Below the pieces are notes generated by a model. The model was not told the DNA's origin, did no database searches, and was given only the letters and a program-made list of their open reading frames with translations. Position numbers and translations under genes: made by a program. From positions 1 to 37,752 of the IMG/VR virus record IMGVR_UViG_3300035138_000080: a DNA stretch of 37,752 nucleotides. The stretch is one strand, 5' to 3'. The stretch is from a virus. Positions 7,383-13,819 of this stretch are shown here, piece after piece (position 1 is the first letter of the stretch; the number at the start of each line of letters is the position of its first letter).

Positions 7383-7697
7383 ATGCACGAAAAAATACTT
7401 GAAAATATTATCATTATAATGTACGCAAAAAATATGAAAAATGGACGATTAATAAAAAACGCGCGGCTTTGCGCTGGTTACTCAAGGAGAAAGCTTGCGA
7501 AAGCTGTTGGGTGCAGCGTTGGGAGCATTGTATGTATGGAAGATGAGAGAGACAACAGAAGCGTTGGTGTATCCATCCTAGACGCCATATGTCATAAACT
7601 TGGCATAACTGTTGTTATTGGCAATGGCGACTACATTGAAAATCGCTCGGCTTCGACGGTAAAATGGAACAAAAAGAATATAAAGTCATACTTGTAG
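7383..7697 (+). CDS. XRE-family helix-turn-helix regulator
   Basis: Up to 104 residues with a Cro/CI-type HTH at about 24-78: IKNARLCAGYSRRKLAKAVGCSVGSIVCME...ISILDAICHKLGI in outline. It lacks a CI-like cleavage and dimer domain, so it is closer to a Cro or small repressor. The start is uncertain: ATG 7383 sits right beside the putative operator with no clear ribosome site, and ATG 7419 and 7434 also precede the domain. It probably represses its own and the leftward promoter, and perhaps the late region through the operator copy at 13665. Confidence 0.8.
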   Translation: MHEKILENIIIIMYAKNMKNGRLIKNARLCAGYSRRKLAKAVGCSVGSIVCMEDERDNRSVGVSILDAICHKLGITVVIGNGDYIENRSASTVKWNKKNIKSYL

Positions 7698-8242
7698 ACC
7701 CGCCTTGGTCATTTCGCGACAAACAAATGGCTGGTCACAGGGGCGCTTGTTGTAAATATAAAACCATGTCAAATAGGCAACTTTACGCGCTTCGTGAATA
7801 CGTCGTTGGTGTGGCTGATGAAGATTGTTTTTTGTTTGTTTGGGCCCCGACCACACATACAATCGAGGCAAAGAAATTAATAAGCGCCTGGGGTTTTCAG
7901 CCCAAGCAGCAACGTGCTTTTACATGGATAAAAACAACCGTCAACAATAAGCTTTTTTGGGGTATGGGGACTCTCACTCGATCTAATCCTGAAGACGTTT
8001 GGTGTGGTGTAAGAGGAAAACCTAAACGCGCAAGTGCAAGTGTCCATTCGGTTATCATGGCACAGCGAAGAGAGCACTCACGTAAGCCGGATGAAATTTA
8101 TACGCGCATAGAAAATCTTTGCGGTCCTGGACCAAAACTAGAAATGTTTGCAAGACAACGTTGGCCTGGCTGGGACGCTCACGGCGATGAAATAAATCTC
8201 TACAGAACGCTCACTCGATATGAAGACCAAGCACAGCCCTAA
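7664..8242 (+). CDS. MT-A70 family adenine methyltransferase
   Basis: A 192-residue S-adenosylmethionine-dependent N6-adenine methyltransferase. The catalytic DPPW is at residues 12-15, followed by CKYKTMSNRQL, LFVWAPTTHTIEA, WGFQPKQQRAFTWIK and the C-terminal HSRKPDEIYTRIENL and GWDAHGDEI motifs. It overlaps the XRE gene by 34 bases. Such phage enzymes usually modify phage DNA, against restriction or as a replication mark. A tight GATC cluster lies in the nearby origin, but the target site is unknown. Confidence 0.92.
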   Translation: MEQKEYKVILVDPPWSFRDKQMAGHRGACCKYKTMSNRQLYALREYVVGVADEDCFLFVWAPTTHTIEAKKLISAWGFQPKQQRAFTWIKTTVNNKLFWGMGTLTRSNPEDVWCGVRGKPKRASASVHSVIMAQRREHSRKPDEIYTRIENLCGPGPKLEMFARQRWPGWDAHGDEINLYRTLTRYEDQAQP

Positions 8243-8567
8243 CAGACGCGCCAAACAAGACATTCTTCCGTTTTTGGCAATCAGGCAACTTATCGTAATC
8301 TACAATACATGGATGTGTCTTACTATCTACGTCCTTTACATTGCCATAAACCCAACCATCTTTTATCTTATGCTCCATCCAGCATTCATGTTGCTCCATA
8401 GCTGTGATTGCCGATTTCTCAATTATCTTTTTAACGCCCGCCAAAACGCTGTCTTTTTGCCACTGTGGCGCATGTTCCCACGGCGGTTGGGAGTCATCAC
8501 CAATTGATCGACAATACGCACGATTAACCTCATGAGATACCTTCGCAGCAAGTTCTTCTTTGCACAT
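8211..8567 (-). CDS. RyR-domain protein
   Basis: A 118-residue protein with the ryanodine-receptor repeat (RyR) domain seen in many phages: HEVNRAYCRSIGDDSQPPWE, APQWQKDSVLAGV, DGWVYGNVKDVDSKTHPC and YDKLPDCQKRKNVLF. Its role in phages is not established. AGGAA before ATG 8567 is well placed. It faces the MT-A70 gene and overlaps its 3' end by 32 bases. An inverted repeat at 8597-8631 probably holds its promoter. Confidence 0.85.
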   Translation of the reverse strand: MCKEELAAKVSHEVNRAYCRSIGDDSQPPWEHAPQWQKDSVLAGVKKIIEKSAITAMEQHECWMEHKIKDGWVYGNVKDVDSKTHPCIVDYDKLPDCQKRKNVLFGASVRAVLGLHIE

Positions 8568-8596
8568 GTTTGTTTCCTTTTTTAATGATCAACCAT

Positions 8597-8631
8597 AAAT
8601 ATTGACATTAAAAATAATTATGTCAATATTT
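8597..8631. promoter_or_regulatory. Perfect 12-bp inverted repeat containing TTGACA on both strands
   Basis: AAATATTGACAT (8597-8608) and ATGTCAATATTT (8620-8631) flank an 11-base AT spacer. Each arm holds a consensus -35 box, TTGACA, so the palindrome could seat two opposing promoters (leftward for the RyR gene, rightward for the replication genes) or a dimeric regulator. Confidence 0.6.
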
Positions 8632-8636
8632 CTAAG

Positions 8637-8704
8637 TGACCATGAGACAGTCATCTAAAATATAAATTACCCGGCCTGTATGGCAAATCCTTGTCTCATG
8701 GTCA
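8637..8704. promoter_or_regulatory. Perfect 13-bp inverted repeat, arms 42 bp apart
   Basis: TGACCATGAGACA (8637-8649) is exactly complementary to TGTCTCATGGTCA (8692-8704). The AT-rich space between holds AAATATAAATT. A pair of operators flanking a promoter, or a long hairpin in the leader, would both fit. Confidence 0.55.
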
Positions 8705-8733
8705 ACCATGCGGGTCGGGCTTTTTATTTGAAC

Positions 8734-8755
8734 GTGTAACGCAATAATGTTACAC
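8734..8755. promoter_or_regulatory. Inverted repeat operator at the initiator start, sharing the iteron motif
   Basis: GTGTAAC (8734-8740) and GTTACAC (8749-8755) form a perfect palindrome seven bases before the initiator ATG. The left arm is part of TGTAACGCA, the same word repeated inside the gene. Binding here should block translation or transcription of the initiator, as in plasmid and phage autoregulation. Confidence 0.65.
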
Positions 8756-8762
8756 AGCCGAC

Positions 8763-9860
8763 ATGCACACATACGCAAAACTTTTCTCGGATATTTTGCA
8801 CTCAACGATCTGGCAGCAGCCAAATCATATCAAAGTAGTATGGGTAACAATGCTTGCGATGGCAGACAAAGAGGGACAAGTCGGTGCCTCTTGCCCAGGC
8901 CTAGCAAAGGCTGCTGGTGTGTCTCTTGCGGACTGTAGGGAAGCGTTAAGCTACTTGCTATCCCCTGACAGCGAATCTCGGACGAAAGAATACGGGGGCA
9001 GACGAATCGCGGAGATGAGTGGTGGTTGGCTTATCCTGAATTACAAAAAATACAGAGATATAAAAGATGCAGAGTCAGTCAGAGAGAGTGTCAGGGCGCG
9101 TGTCCGTAAGTACCGAGAAAGAAAGGAATCATGTAACGCAGATGTAACGCAATGTAACGCATGTAACGCATGTAACGCAGATGTAACGCATGTAACGCAA
9201 TGTAACGCGAAGAAACAAAATGTAACGACATCAGATCAGATCAACTCAGATCATCTCAGATCAGATCAACAAAACTTAGAATCGAGCGTATGTGGTTCTT
9301 CAGGCGTAAATGTTTCTACAAACGCAGTTAAAACCAACACCACTGTCGACTTAAAAAAACAAGTCGACCTCGTTGTTAAAAAAAAATCAAAAGAAATTCT
9401 TGCTGTTTTTGATTGCTACCGAGAAAAACATCCGAGGTCTCACCCGAAACCAAAAAGCACAAGCAAAGAATGGCGTGCAATAAAAGCAAGACTTGATGAG
9501 GGGTACAGTGTTGAAACGCTAAAGCTGGCGATCGATGGAATGCATTTAACGCCACACAATTTGGGTGACAACGAACGCGGCCAAAAATATCTTAGTCTTG
9601 AATTATGCATGCGTAACGGAAGCCAGGTTCAGCGATTTGCTGAAACAGCCAGTTTTGGACCACCCAAAAAGCCAGAACGGTACATGACAAACACAGAAAA
9701 AATAATAATGGGTGCTGAAGAATACAACGAGCTTATTGAAGAGAGAATGAACAATGAGAGAGAAAAACAACGAGAAAGAGTCAGGGAAAGAGAAAATCCC
9801 AGAATGGTTCTCAATGCTGCTCTTAAAGACAGCAAAACTCTATCCTGGGACGAAAATTGA
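8763..9860 (+). CDS. Replication initiator (lambda O-like layout)
   Basis: A 365-residue protein. Residues 1-105 look like the winged-helix replication domain of phage O/replisome-organiser proteins (HSTIWQQPNHIKVVWVTMLAMAD, then GLAKAAGVSLADCREAL). Residues about 123-165 are a low-complexity linker encoded by TGTAACG iterons. A C-terminal domain (about 200-300) and a very charged tail follow. An origin inside the initiator gene between the DNA-binding and C-terminal domains is the lambda arrangement. It should bind the origin and recruit a helicase through the next gene's product. ATG 8763 keeps the full domain. No clear ribosome site is seen. Confidence 0.8.
   Translation: MHTYAKLFSDILHSTIWQQPNHIKVVWVTMLAMADKEGQVGASCPGLAKAAGVSLADCREALSYLLSPDSESRTKEYGGRRIAEMSGGWLILNYKKYRDIKDAESVRESVRARVRKYRERKESCNADVTQCNACNACNADVTHVTQCNAKKQNVTTSDQINSDHLRSDQQNLESSVCGSSGVNVSTNAVKTNTTVDLKKQVDLVVKKKSKEILAVFDCYREKHPRSHPKPKSTSKEWRAIKARLDEGYSVETLKLAIDGMHLTPHNLGDNERGQKYLSLELCMRNGSQVQRFAETASFGPPKKPERYMTNTEKIIMGAEEYNELIEERMNNEREKQRERVRERENPRMVLNAALKDSKTLSWDEN
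9132..9227. other. Origin iterons: nine TGTAACG repeats
   Basis: TGTAACG begins at 9132, 9143, 9153, 9162, 9171, 9182, 9191, 9201 and 9221, mostly followed by CA and spaced 9-11 bases, about one helical turn. All copies are in direct orientation inside the initiator gene. This is the expected form of an initiator-binding origin. Confidence 0.8.
9232..9368. other. Origin flank: GATC cluster and inverted repeat
   Basis: Just after the iterons five GATC sites fall within about 40 bases (9234-9270). Further on, GTCGACTT (9345-9352) and AAGTCGAC (9361-9368) form a perfect inverted repeat around an A run, and more A-rich DNA follows. These are plausible unwinding and structural parts of the origin. 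Confidence 0.5.
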
Positions 9861-10233
9861 AATGTCGACTATTGCTGTTTGGTGGGTGTATATGGGCAAT
9901 ATCGACGGAAGGCACATAACAGCCGGAATGGAACGGGCTGTCAAAGAAAGCCCGCTTTTTTTACCTACAGCGGAAAGTGTAAGGGCCTTCGCAGTAGAAA
10001 GCAGGATAAAAGAAGCAAAAACAAGAGAAAAATCTAGTTTTAACCGTGCTGATCAAGATTACGTTTTTGTCTCAAAAGAAAACCCAGCCTACGACCTCGC
10101 CGAAAGGTGGGTAAAAGAATCTCGCGACCTAGGGCTATTTCCGTCAAGTAGAACACCAGCGAACATAGCCAAAGCAAGGATCACAGAACTTGTCGCATTT
10201 TTTAATTCAAAACAATTTGCAGGAGATTTGTGA
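9754..10233 (+). CDS. Probable helicase loader (lambda P/G39P-like position)
   Basis: A 159-residue protein overlapping the initiator gene by about 107 bases. The segment IPEWFSMLLLKTAKLYPG, then TIAVWWVYMGNIDGRHITAGMERAVKESPLFLPTAESVRAFA, resembles the small helical N-terminal domain of phage helicase loaders and inhibitors such as G39P. There is no Walker motif. Its place directly after the initiator supports a role in bringing the host replicative helicase to the origin. The family assignment is from pattern only. Confidence 0.6.
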   Translation: MREKNNEKESGKEKIPEWFSMLLLKTAKLYPGTKIEMSTIAVWWVYMGNIDGRHITAGMERAVKESPLFLPTAESVRAFAVESRIKEAKTREKSSFNRADQDYVFVSKENPAYDLAERWVKESRDLGLFPSSRTPANIAKARITELVAFFNSKQFAGDL

Positions 10234-10277
10234 TGTTCGTTGCACATGCCTCTCAAAGCTTCGAGGTTAACGTATAA
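10233..10277 (+). CDS. 14-residue linking mini-cistron
   Basis: MFVAHASQSFEVNV with an AGGAG eight bases before its ATG. Its ATG overlaps the stop of the loader gene (TGATG) and its stop overlaps the next ATG (TAATG). It may serve only to couple translation of the two genes, so function of the peptide itself is doubtful. Confidence 0.35.
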   Translation: MFVAHASQSFEVNV

Positions 10278-10906
10278 TGGATTTTTTAAAAAACCGGGAT
10301 GTATGTACCACCCATGGTGAGAAAAAAGAAAAATCAAGTGTTTCTGTTGAAAATGGATTGTGTTTTAAGCATAAGTGCCTGGCTGGGTGGTGGTTATCCG
10401 ATTGGAGCGACTTCGAGCTAAGGTTTGTTGTGCTCGGGCCCCCAATATCGTTTAAACGCGCAAAAAAAATTATTGTTATAAATAAGCATGCAAGCCTTGC
10501 TTTGACGAAGGAAGCAAAAATTTATATGGACAGCGCGGCCACCCAAATACGCAGGCAATGCGCAGAAATTACAGGCTTGCCGATACCGAAGCATATTGAA
10601 ATCAATGCAGCGATAAAAAGCTATCTCCCAACAAAAAGGCTTACTGACTCGTCAAACCTGTATCAAGGTGTAGAAGACGCGATGCAATCATGCAGGGTTA
10701 CTTGTAATTCTTGGTGCAGGATGCATGCATGTTTGATTGAAGACGATTGCCAGATAAGAACGCATAATGGGAGCAACAGACTGTACGATAAAAATAATCC
10801 TAGAGTAGAGATAGTATTGACGCCGTACGAAAGCTGTAGAAGCAAGATTGAAGCAGAGGTTACAAATGAAAGAAGTGACTCAAAAATATCAAACAAAAAA
10901 ACTTGA
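10277..10906 (+). CDS. RusA-like Holliday junction resolvase (variant active site)
   Basis: A 209-residue protein. From residue 48 it follows the RusA family: RFVVLGPPISFKRAK, a helix, LPTKRLTDSSNLYQGVEDAM (D124, D134) and LIEDDCQIR (D156, D157), then the RVEIVL strand. RusA enzymes cut recombination junctions as dimers. The usual D-x-D-N reads DSSN here, losing one catalytic aspartate, and a Cys/Met-rich insert of about 12 residues lies between DAM and the DD motif. The first 45 residues are an extra Cys-containing region. Confidence 0.75.
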   Translation: MDFLKNRDVCTTHGEKKEKSSVSVENGLCFKHKCLAGWWLSDWSDFELRFVVLGPPISFKRAKKIIVINKHASLALTKEAKIYMDSAATQIRRQCAEITGLPIPKHIEINAAIKSYLPTKRLTDSSNLYQGVEDAMQSCRVTCNSWCRMHACLIEDDCQIRTHNGSNRLYDKNNPRVEIVLTPYESCRSKIEAEVTNERSDSKISNKKT

Positions 10907-11276
10907 AGAGCTAATAATGAAAATCAAAGAGAAATATACTCAAAAGAAACGAGTATTCGTTTGCTCGCCGTTTTCTTCCGCGACAAAGAAAGGGCTTGAG
11001 TCAAATATTGCGTACATGCGTCACTGCTTGTTTGACTGTATTGAGAAAGGTGAAGCGCCATTTGCCCCACATGGTCTTTACCCACAAGTCCTTGATGACA
11101 AAATACCAGCACAAAGAAAGCTTGGCATAGATTGTGGACACGCCTTTCTTTGTGTTTGTGATTATGTCGTCGTGTATAAAGACTTGGGTATTAGCGCAGG
11201 GATGTGTCTCGATATTGAGGCGGCAAAAAAAATGGGGAAAGAAATTGTTTTTAGGTTGTTAAGCAATGATACCTAG
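10866..11276 (+). CDS. DUF4406/DUF7768-like nucleoside deoxyribosyltransferase-fold protein
   Basis: About 136 residues. The pattern RVFVCSPFSS, NIAYMRHCLFDCIEKGEAPFAPH, the DYVVVYKDLGISAGMCLDIEAAKKMGKEIV end and a conserved-looking RKLGIDCGHAFL fit the small phage proteins related to nucleoside 2-deoxyribosyltransferases. The substrate is unknown. ATG 10866 has AGAGG six bases upstream and overlaps the resolvase gene. A role in nucleotide or nucleotide-signal metabolism is only an inference from the fold. Confidence 0.75.
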   Translation: MKEVTQKYQTKKLEELIMKIKEKYTQKKRVFVCSPFSSATKKGLESNIAYMRHCLFDCIEKGEAPFAPHGLYPQVLDDKIPAQRKLGIDCGHAFLCVCDYVVVYKDLGISAGMCLDIEAAKKMGKEIVFRLLSNDT

Positions 11277-11361
11277 TGATCCAAAGAAGCTCGCAGATGT
11301 TTTGAAGTTGCCACTATGGAAAAGACTGTGTCTTTACGCTTGGTGGTATTGTAAATTGTAA
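11266..11361 (+). CDS. Small ORF, 31 residues
   Basis: MIPSDPKKLADVLKLPLWKR and an aromatic tail, overlapping the end of the previous gene. The ribosome site is weak, but it fills the space up to the next well-started gene. No family was recognised. Confidence 0.35.
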   Translation: MIPSDPKKLADVLKLPLWKRLCLYAWWYCKL

Positions 11362-11371
11362 AGGAGATCAA

Positions 11372-11545
11372 ATGGATGTTGTAGAGAAAGCTGTTGCCAC
11401 AATTGTTATAGGTGTGGTTTTGTTTTTTGTTTTTGGCTTGATTGGTTGTCTTTTCAATAAAAGAACATTTGACTATGAGGAGATTGAAAAAGCTGTGAGA
11501 GACAAAAAACAGAATAAAGGAAAACGATCAAACTCTGACGATTAA
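11372..11545 (+). CDS. Small single-span membrane protein
   Basis: A 57-residue protein starting at ATG 11372 with a strong AAGGAG ten bases before it. Residues 8-28 form one hydrophobic membrane helix. The tail is charged and ends KRSNSDD. The codons for the last five residues and stop are the first unit of the 14-bp tandem repeat that follows. The function is unknown. It is the last gene of the rightward early/middle group. Confidence 0.6.
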   Translation: MDVVEKAVATIVIGVVLFFVFGLIGCLFNKRTFDYEEIEKAVRDKKQNKGKRSNSDD

Positions 11546-11628
11546 ACTCTGACGATTAAACTCTGACGATTAAACTCTGACGATTAAACTCTGACGATTA
11601 AACTCTGACGATTAAACTCTGACGATTA
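11531..11628. repeat. Seven exact copies of a 14-bp tandem repeat
   Basis: AACTCTGACGATTA is repeated seven times without change. The first copy is the end of the small membrane protein gene (AsnSerAspAsp-stop), so every unit carries the stop TAA with its neighbour. A related ACTCTGACGA word appears at about 12088. It sits between convergent gene groups. Confidence 0.95.
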
Positions 11629-11635
11629 TCATATA

Positions 11636-11857
11636 CTATATTGTCACTCCCGAAGCTGCGTAAATCGCAAGACATGTCTCGTCTGTTGATAGGTCGCCTG
11701 CTTTGTTTGCCACGCTGGTTACGCCACTGTGACAGCGCGGACATTCCCACGTCCAGAATACAAGATCGCACACCTCTGTCTTACCGGCCTTGTCGGGCCT
11801 TTTGTGCCATTCTTCTCCACATGAGCATACAGCTATGACTCGCTTATTTCCGGGCAT
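11636..11857 (-). CDS. Small zinc-ribbon-like protein
   Basis: A 73-residue protein with CSCGEEW near residue 11 and CPRC near residue 39, two pairs of cysteines that would bind one zinc ion. ATG 11857 has GGAG seven bases upstream, whereas an upstream GTG has no support. It is the last gene of the leftward cluster that starts at 13563. The function is unknown. Confidence 0.65.
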   Translation of the reverse strand: MPGNKRVIAVCSCGEEWHKRPDKAGKTEVCDLVFWTWECPRCHSGVTSVANKAGDLSTDETCLAIYAASGVTI

Positions 11858-11889
11858 TTTGTTGCTCCATATCACGCTGATTTGTGTTT

Positions 11890-11915
11890 CCTAGACGCCC
11901 TTGCGTGCGTTTCGC
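11890..11915. repeat. 26-bp repeat, copy 1
   Basis: CCTAGACGCCCTTGCG followed by TGCGTTTCGC, directly beyond the stop of the 11916-12077 gene. It matches 12605-12630 at 25 of 26 bases. Confidence 0.8.
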
Positions 11916-12077
11916 TTATTTTTCGTTATCCTTATTTTCGGCTTTCGCGCCGTAAAAAAGTGCGTCCGCTAATATTTTTGCGGCTTCCTCGGACGCCATC
12001 TTGGCTCGCTTTTTGAGGTATTCGCCCATCATTTTTCTTGCGATTTTAAGTAGATCTCTTTGGTCTTGTGGTGTCAT
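11916..12077 (-). CDS. Small helical protein, 53 residues
   Basis: MTPQDQRDLLKIARKMMGEY, then a Lys/Ala/Glu-rich helix. ATG 12077 has GGAG with good spacing, whereas the longer form starting at 12131 lacks one. No family was recognised. It belongs to the leftward 11.6-13.6 kb cluster. Confidence 0.55.
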   Translation of the reverse strand: MTPQDQRDLLKIARKMMGEYLKKRAKMASEEAAKILADALFYGAKAENKDNEK

Positions 12078-12142
12078 TGTTGTCTCCAAACTCTGACGAA
12101 TTTCGTAGTAAAAAGTGTGTTGTATGGTCACTCCGGATTATG

Positions 12143-12346
12143 CTACATTATCAGCCAGCAAGCCTCGGCGAGTCTCATTGCGCTCTGTACGGAGTCTGAT
12201 CCTGAGCCAGGGCCCATTTCTCGCCCGTTCTCGTTAACCCATACATATTTTGTCGCAAATCCTCTCACGAGGCGGAGGGTTTTGATTATCTCTTTGTCGT
12301 TGTGTGTGTAGCCTACAACCGCTTTGATTTTTCTTGCTGCTCTCAT
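12143..12346 (-). CDS. Small protein of unknown function, 67 residues
   Basis: A basic protein (MRAARKIKAVVGYTHNDKEI...) with AGGAAAACGACT before its ATG, in the same CACAGGA style as its neighbours. A YVWVNENGRE segment suggests a small beta hairpin. No family was recognised. Confidence 0.6.
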   Translation of the reverse strand: MRAARKIKAVVGYTHNDKEIIKTLRLVRGFATKYVWVNENGREMGPGSGSDSVQSAMRLAEACWLIM

Positions 12347-12398
12347 AGTCGTTTTCCTGTGCGTTTGTGTTTCGCTCGGGTCTCGCTGGATCGTCAGT

Positions 12399-12581
12399 CT
12401 ACATTTCGTGCCAATTTCGCCACTTAAGTGATTCTATCCATCGCTCGTTATCCTCGCGGATGTATCGCTGTTCTTCGGACTCGATGCACGCGCGCTTGCA
12501 TGTGCGGATCAGCTTATGCCTCCAATTTCGGCGCAGTATGAGATAATGATGCTTGACCCAATAATAAATTTTCGTTGTCAT
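12399..12581 (-). CDS. Small basic protein, 60 residues
   Basis: Arg-, Lys- and Trp-rich (MTTKIYYWVKHHYLILRRNW...) with an ACAGGAAAAAATC leader. The high basic and aromatic content could suit nucleic-acid binding. No family was recognised. Confidence 0.55.
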   Translation of the reverse strand: MTTKIYYWVKHHYLILRRNWRHKLIRTCKRACIESEEQRYIREDNERWIESLKWRNWHEM

Positions 12582-12604
12582 GATTTTTTCCTGTGTTTGT
12601 TTCG

Positions 12605-12630
12605 CCTAGACGCCCTTGCGGGCGTTTCGC
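12605..12630. repeat. 26-bp repeat, copy 2 (perfect hairpin)
   Basis: It contains ACGCCC-TTGC-GGGCGT, a perfect 6-bp stem with a four-base loop, then TTTCGC. It lies 20 bases beyond the stop of the 12651-13145 gene. It may end or slow transcription, or mark RNA processing. Confidence 0.65.
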
Positions 12631-12650
12631 GCGCTCATCGGTAGGCTTGC

Positions 12651-13145
12651 TTACACCTCGACGATCTTGTAAGACGTGCAATATTGACCAGCATCTAGAT
12701 CGTCGATACATTTCTGGGCGTCTTTGACCGAGGTAAAGACCATCTCATTACCGTCGTCTGTCAGCCATCCGATATTGTCGTTGTCGCTTAGCAGGTGATG
12801 ACGTACGAGCACCTGTAGCGACTGGGCATCATCGGACGGGTCATCTATGGCGTCTAGGCCTTTGATCTGTGCTATTATCAGAGCTCTGTCAGCGCCTTGC
12901 ATGCTGTCCGGTATAAGATATGCTGCAAGATCGTCGTCGTCTGGCTCGTAGCCACTGTCATATATATCATAGATACGGCTCGCGTTATCATTTGCCTCGA
13001 TGACGTATCCTCTATCATTGATCTCCCATGCCTTGACTACGCCATAATCTGGGCCGCAAGCTGCGGTGTATTCGTGCACTGGCTTTACGCGGTTTTGTTG
13101 TAATGCTTCGACAATTGCTTCGGCTGTTTTGCTTGTTGTTGTCAT
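12651..13145 (-). CDS. Acidic protein of unknown function, 164 residues
   Basis: A soluble, strongly acidic protein with a DSGYEPDDDDLAAYLIPD block and DAIDDPSDDAQSL. The N-terminal MTTTSKTAEAIVEALQQN is helical. The strong leader ACACAGGAGAAAATC precedes the ATG. High charge could suit DNA mimicry, an inference from composition only. It is in the second position of the leftward cluster. Confidence 0.65.
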   Translation of the reverse strand: MTTTSKTAEAIVEALQQNRVKPVHEYTAACGPDYGVVKAWEINDRGYVIEANDNASRIYDIYDSGYEPDDDDLAAYLIPDSMQGADRALIIAQIKGLDAIDDPSDDAQSLQVLVRHHLLSDNDNIGWLTDDGNEMVFTSVKDAQKCIDDLDAGQYCTSYKIVEV

Positions 13146-13197
13146 GATTTTCTCCTGTGTCTCTTGTCTCTATATACGTCACAAAATGTTTTAGTGT

Positions 13198-13563
13198 TCA
13201 GCGGATATCGCAGGTGGCGAAGTCATGTAAAATCGTCTCTGCGCCGTAATAGCGATCGCTCTCATACACTACGGCGCCTTGGATAGTGGCCGTTATACGT
13301 GGGGGCTGGCCGACATGCTGCGTTACGCGAATAAGCGCATCCCCATCGTCTGTCACCAAAATGACGCCATCAAGAGCACTTAGTATAGATAGCGGGATAG
13401 CCCCCTTTAGGCGATCCTCATACACTGGCTCCAAATATGCTACACCGCGGATATTCACGACGCTCGTCGATGACAGATTGCGGCCAAGGCTTTTGCTCAA
13501 GCTTGCCTCACTCCAGCCGCATTCTGTCGCTTTGTCTGTGATGTGTTGCGTTAATGTTGTCAT
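13198..13563 (-). CDS. Possible DNA-binding protein heading the leftward cluster
   Basis: About 122 residues. Near the N-terminus, HITDKATECGWSEASLSKSLGRNLSSTSV could form a helix-turn-helix. The rest is likely a small beta-rich domain. ATG 13563 is chosen because AGGAG is better spaced than for ATG 13569. A perfect palindrome lies 44 bases upstream, so it may regulate itself. No family was recognised with confidence. Confidence 0.55.
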   Translation of the reverse strand: MTTLTQHITDKATECGWSEASLSKSLGRNLSSTSVVNIRGVAYLEPVYEDRLKGAIPLSILSALDGVILVTDDGDALIRVTQHVGQPPRITATIQGAVVYESDRYYGAETILHDFATCDIR

Positions 13564-13606
13564 GGTCATTGCTCCTGTGTGATTGACCTTATATATACAT
13601 GGTACC

Positions 13607-13635
13607 ATTATATTGTACGATCGCTACAATATAAT
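13607..13635. promoter_or_regulatory. Perfect 11-bp palindromic operator
   Basis: ATTATATTGTA (13607-13617) and TACAATATAAT (13625-13635) flank CGATCGC. It lies upstream of the leftward cluster and holds TATAAT-like words on both strands, so bound protein would cover promoter elements. Confidence 0.65.
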
Positions 13636-13649
13636 GTACATGCAAGATC

Positions 13650-13686
13650 TTTTTTTTTTTTTTTAAAGTACGTCTTGGTGCGTTAT
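13650..13686. promoter_or_regulatory. T run plus copy of the XRE-region operator
   Basis: Fifteen T residues are followed by AAAGTAC-GTCTT-GGTGCGTTAT, which matches 19 of 22 bases at 7359-7380, where a T run also precedes. The shared block upstream of the late region suggests one regulator acts at both places. Confidence 0.5.
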
Positions 13687-13819
13687 CTTGTCTATTATTA
13701 CATTGTGCGCTTGCGCTTGCGCGCTCGCGCTGTTATGTCCTGTGGACAGGTGAGGGCAAGTTGTAGGACACGGGGGTCGAGTTGCAAGTGTAATGCGTAA
13801 AAAAATTACCGTTATCTGA

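Noticed and set aside
12897-13103. Plus-strand ORF inside the 12651-13145 gene
   Set aside because: It lacks a ribosome site and is out of keeping with the leftward cluster that has strong leaders.
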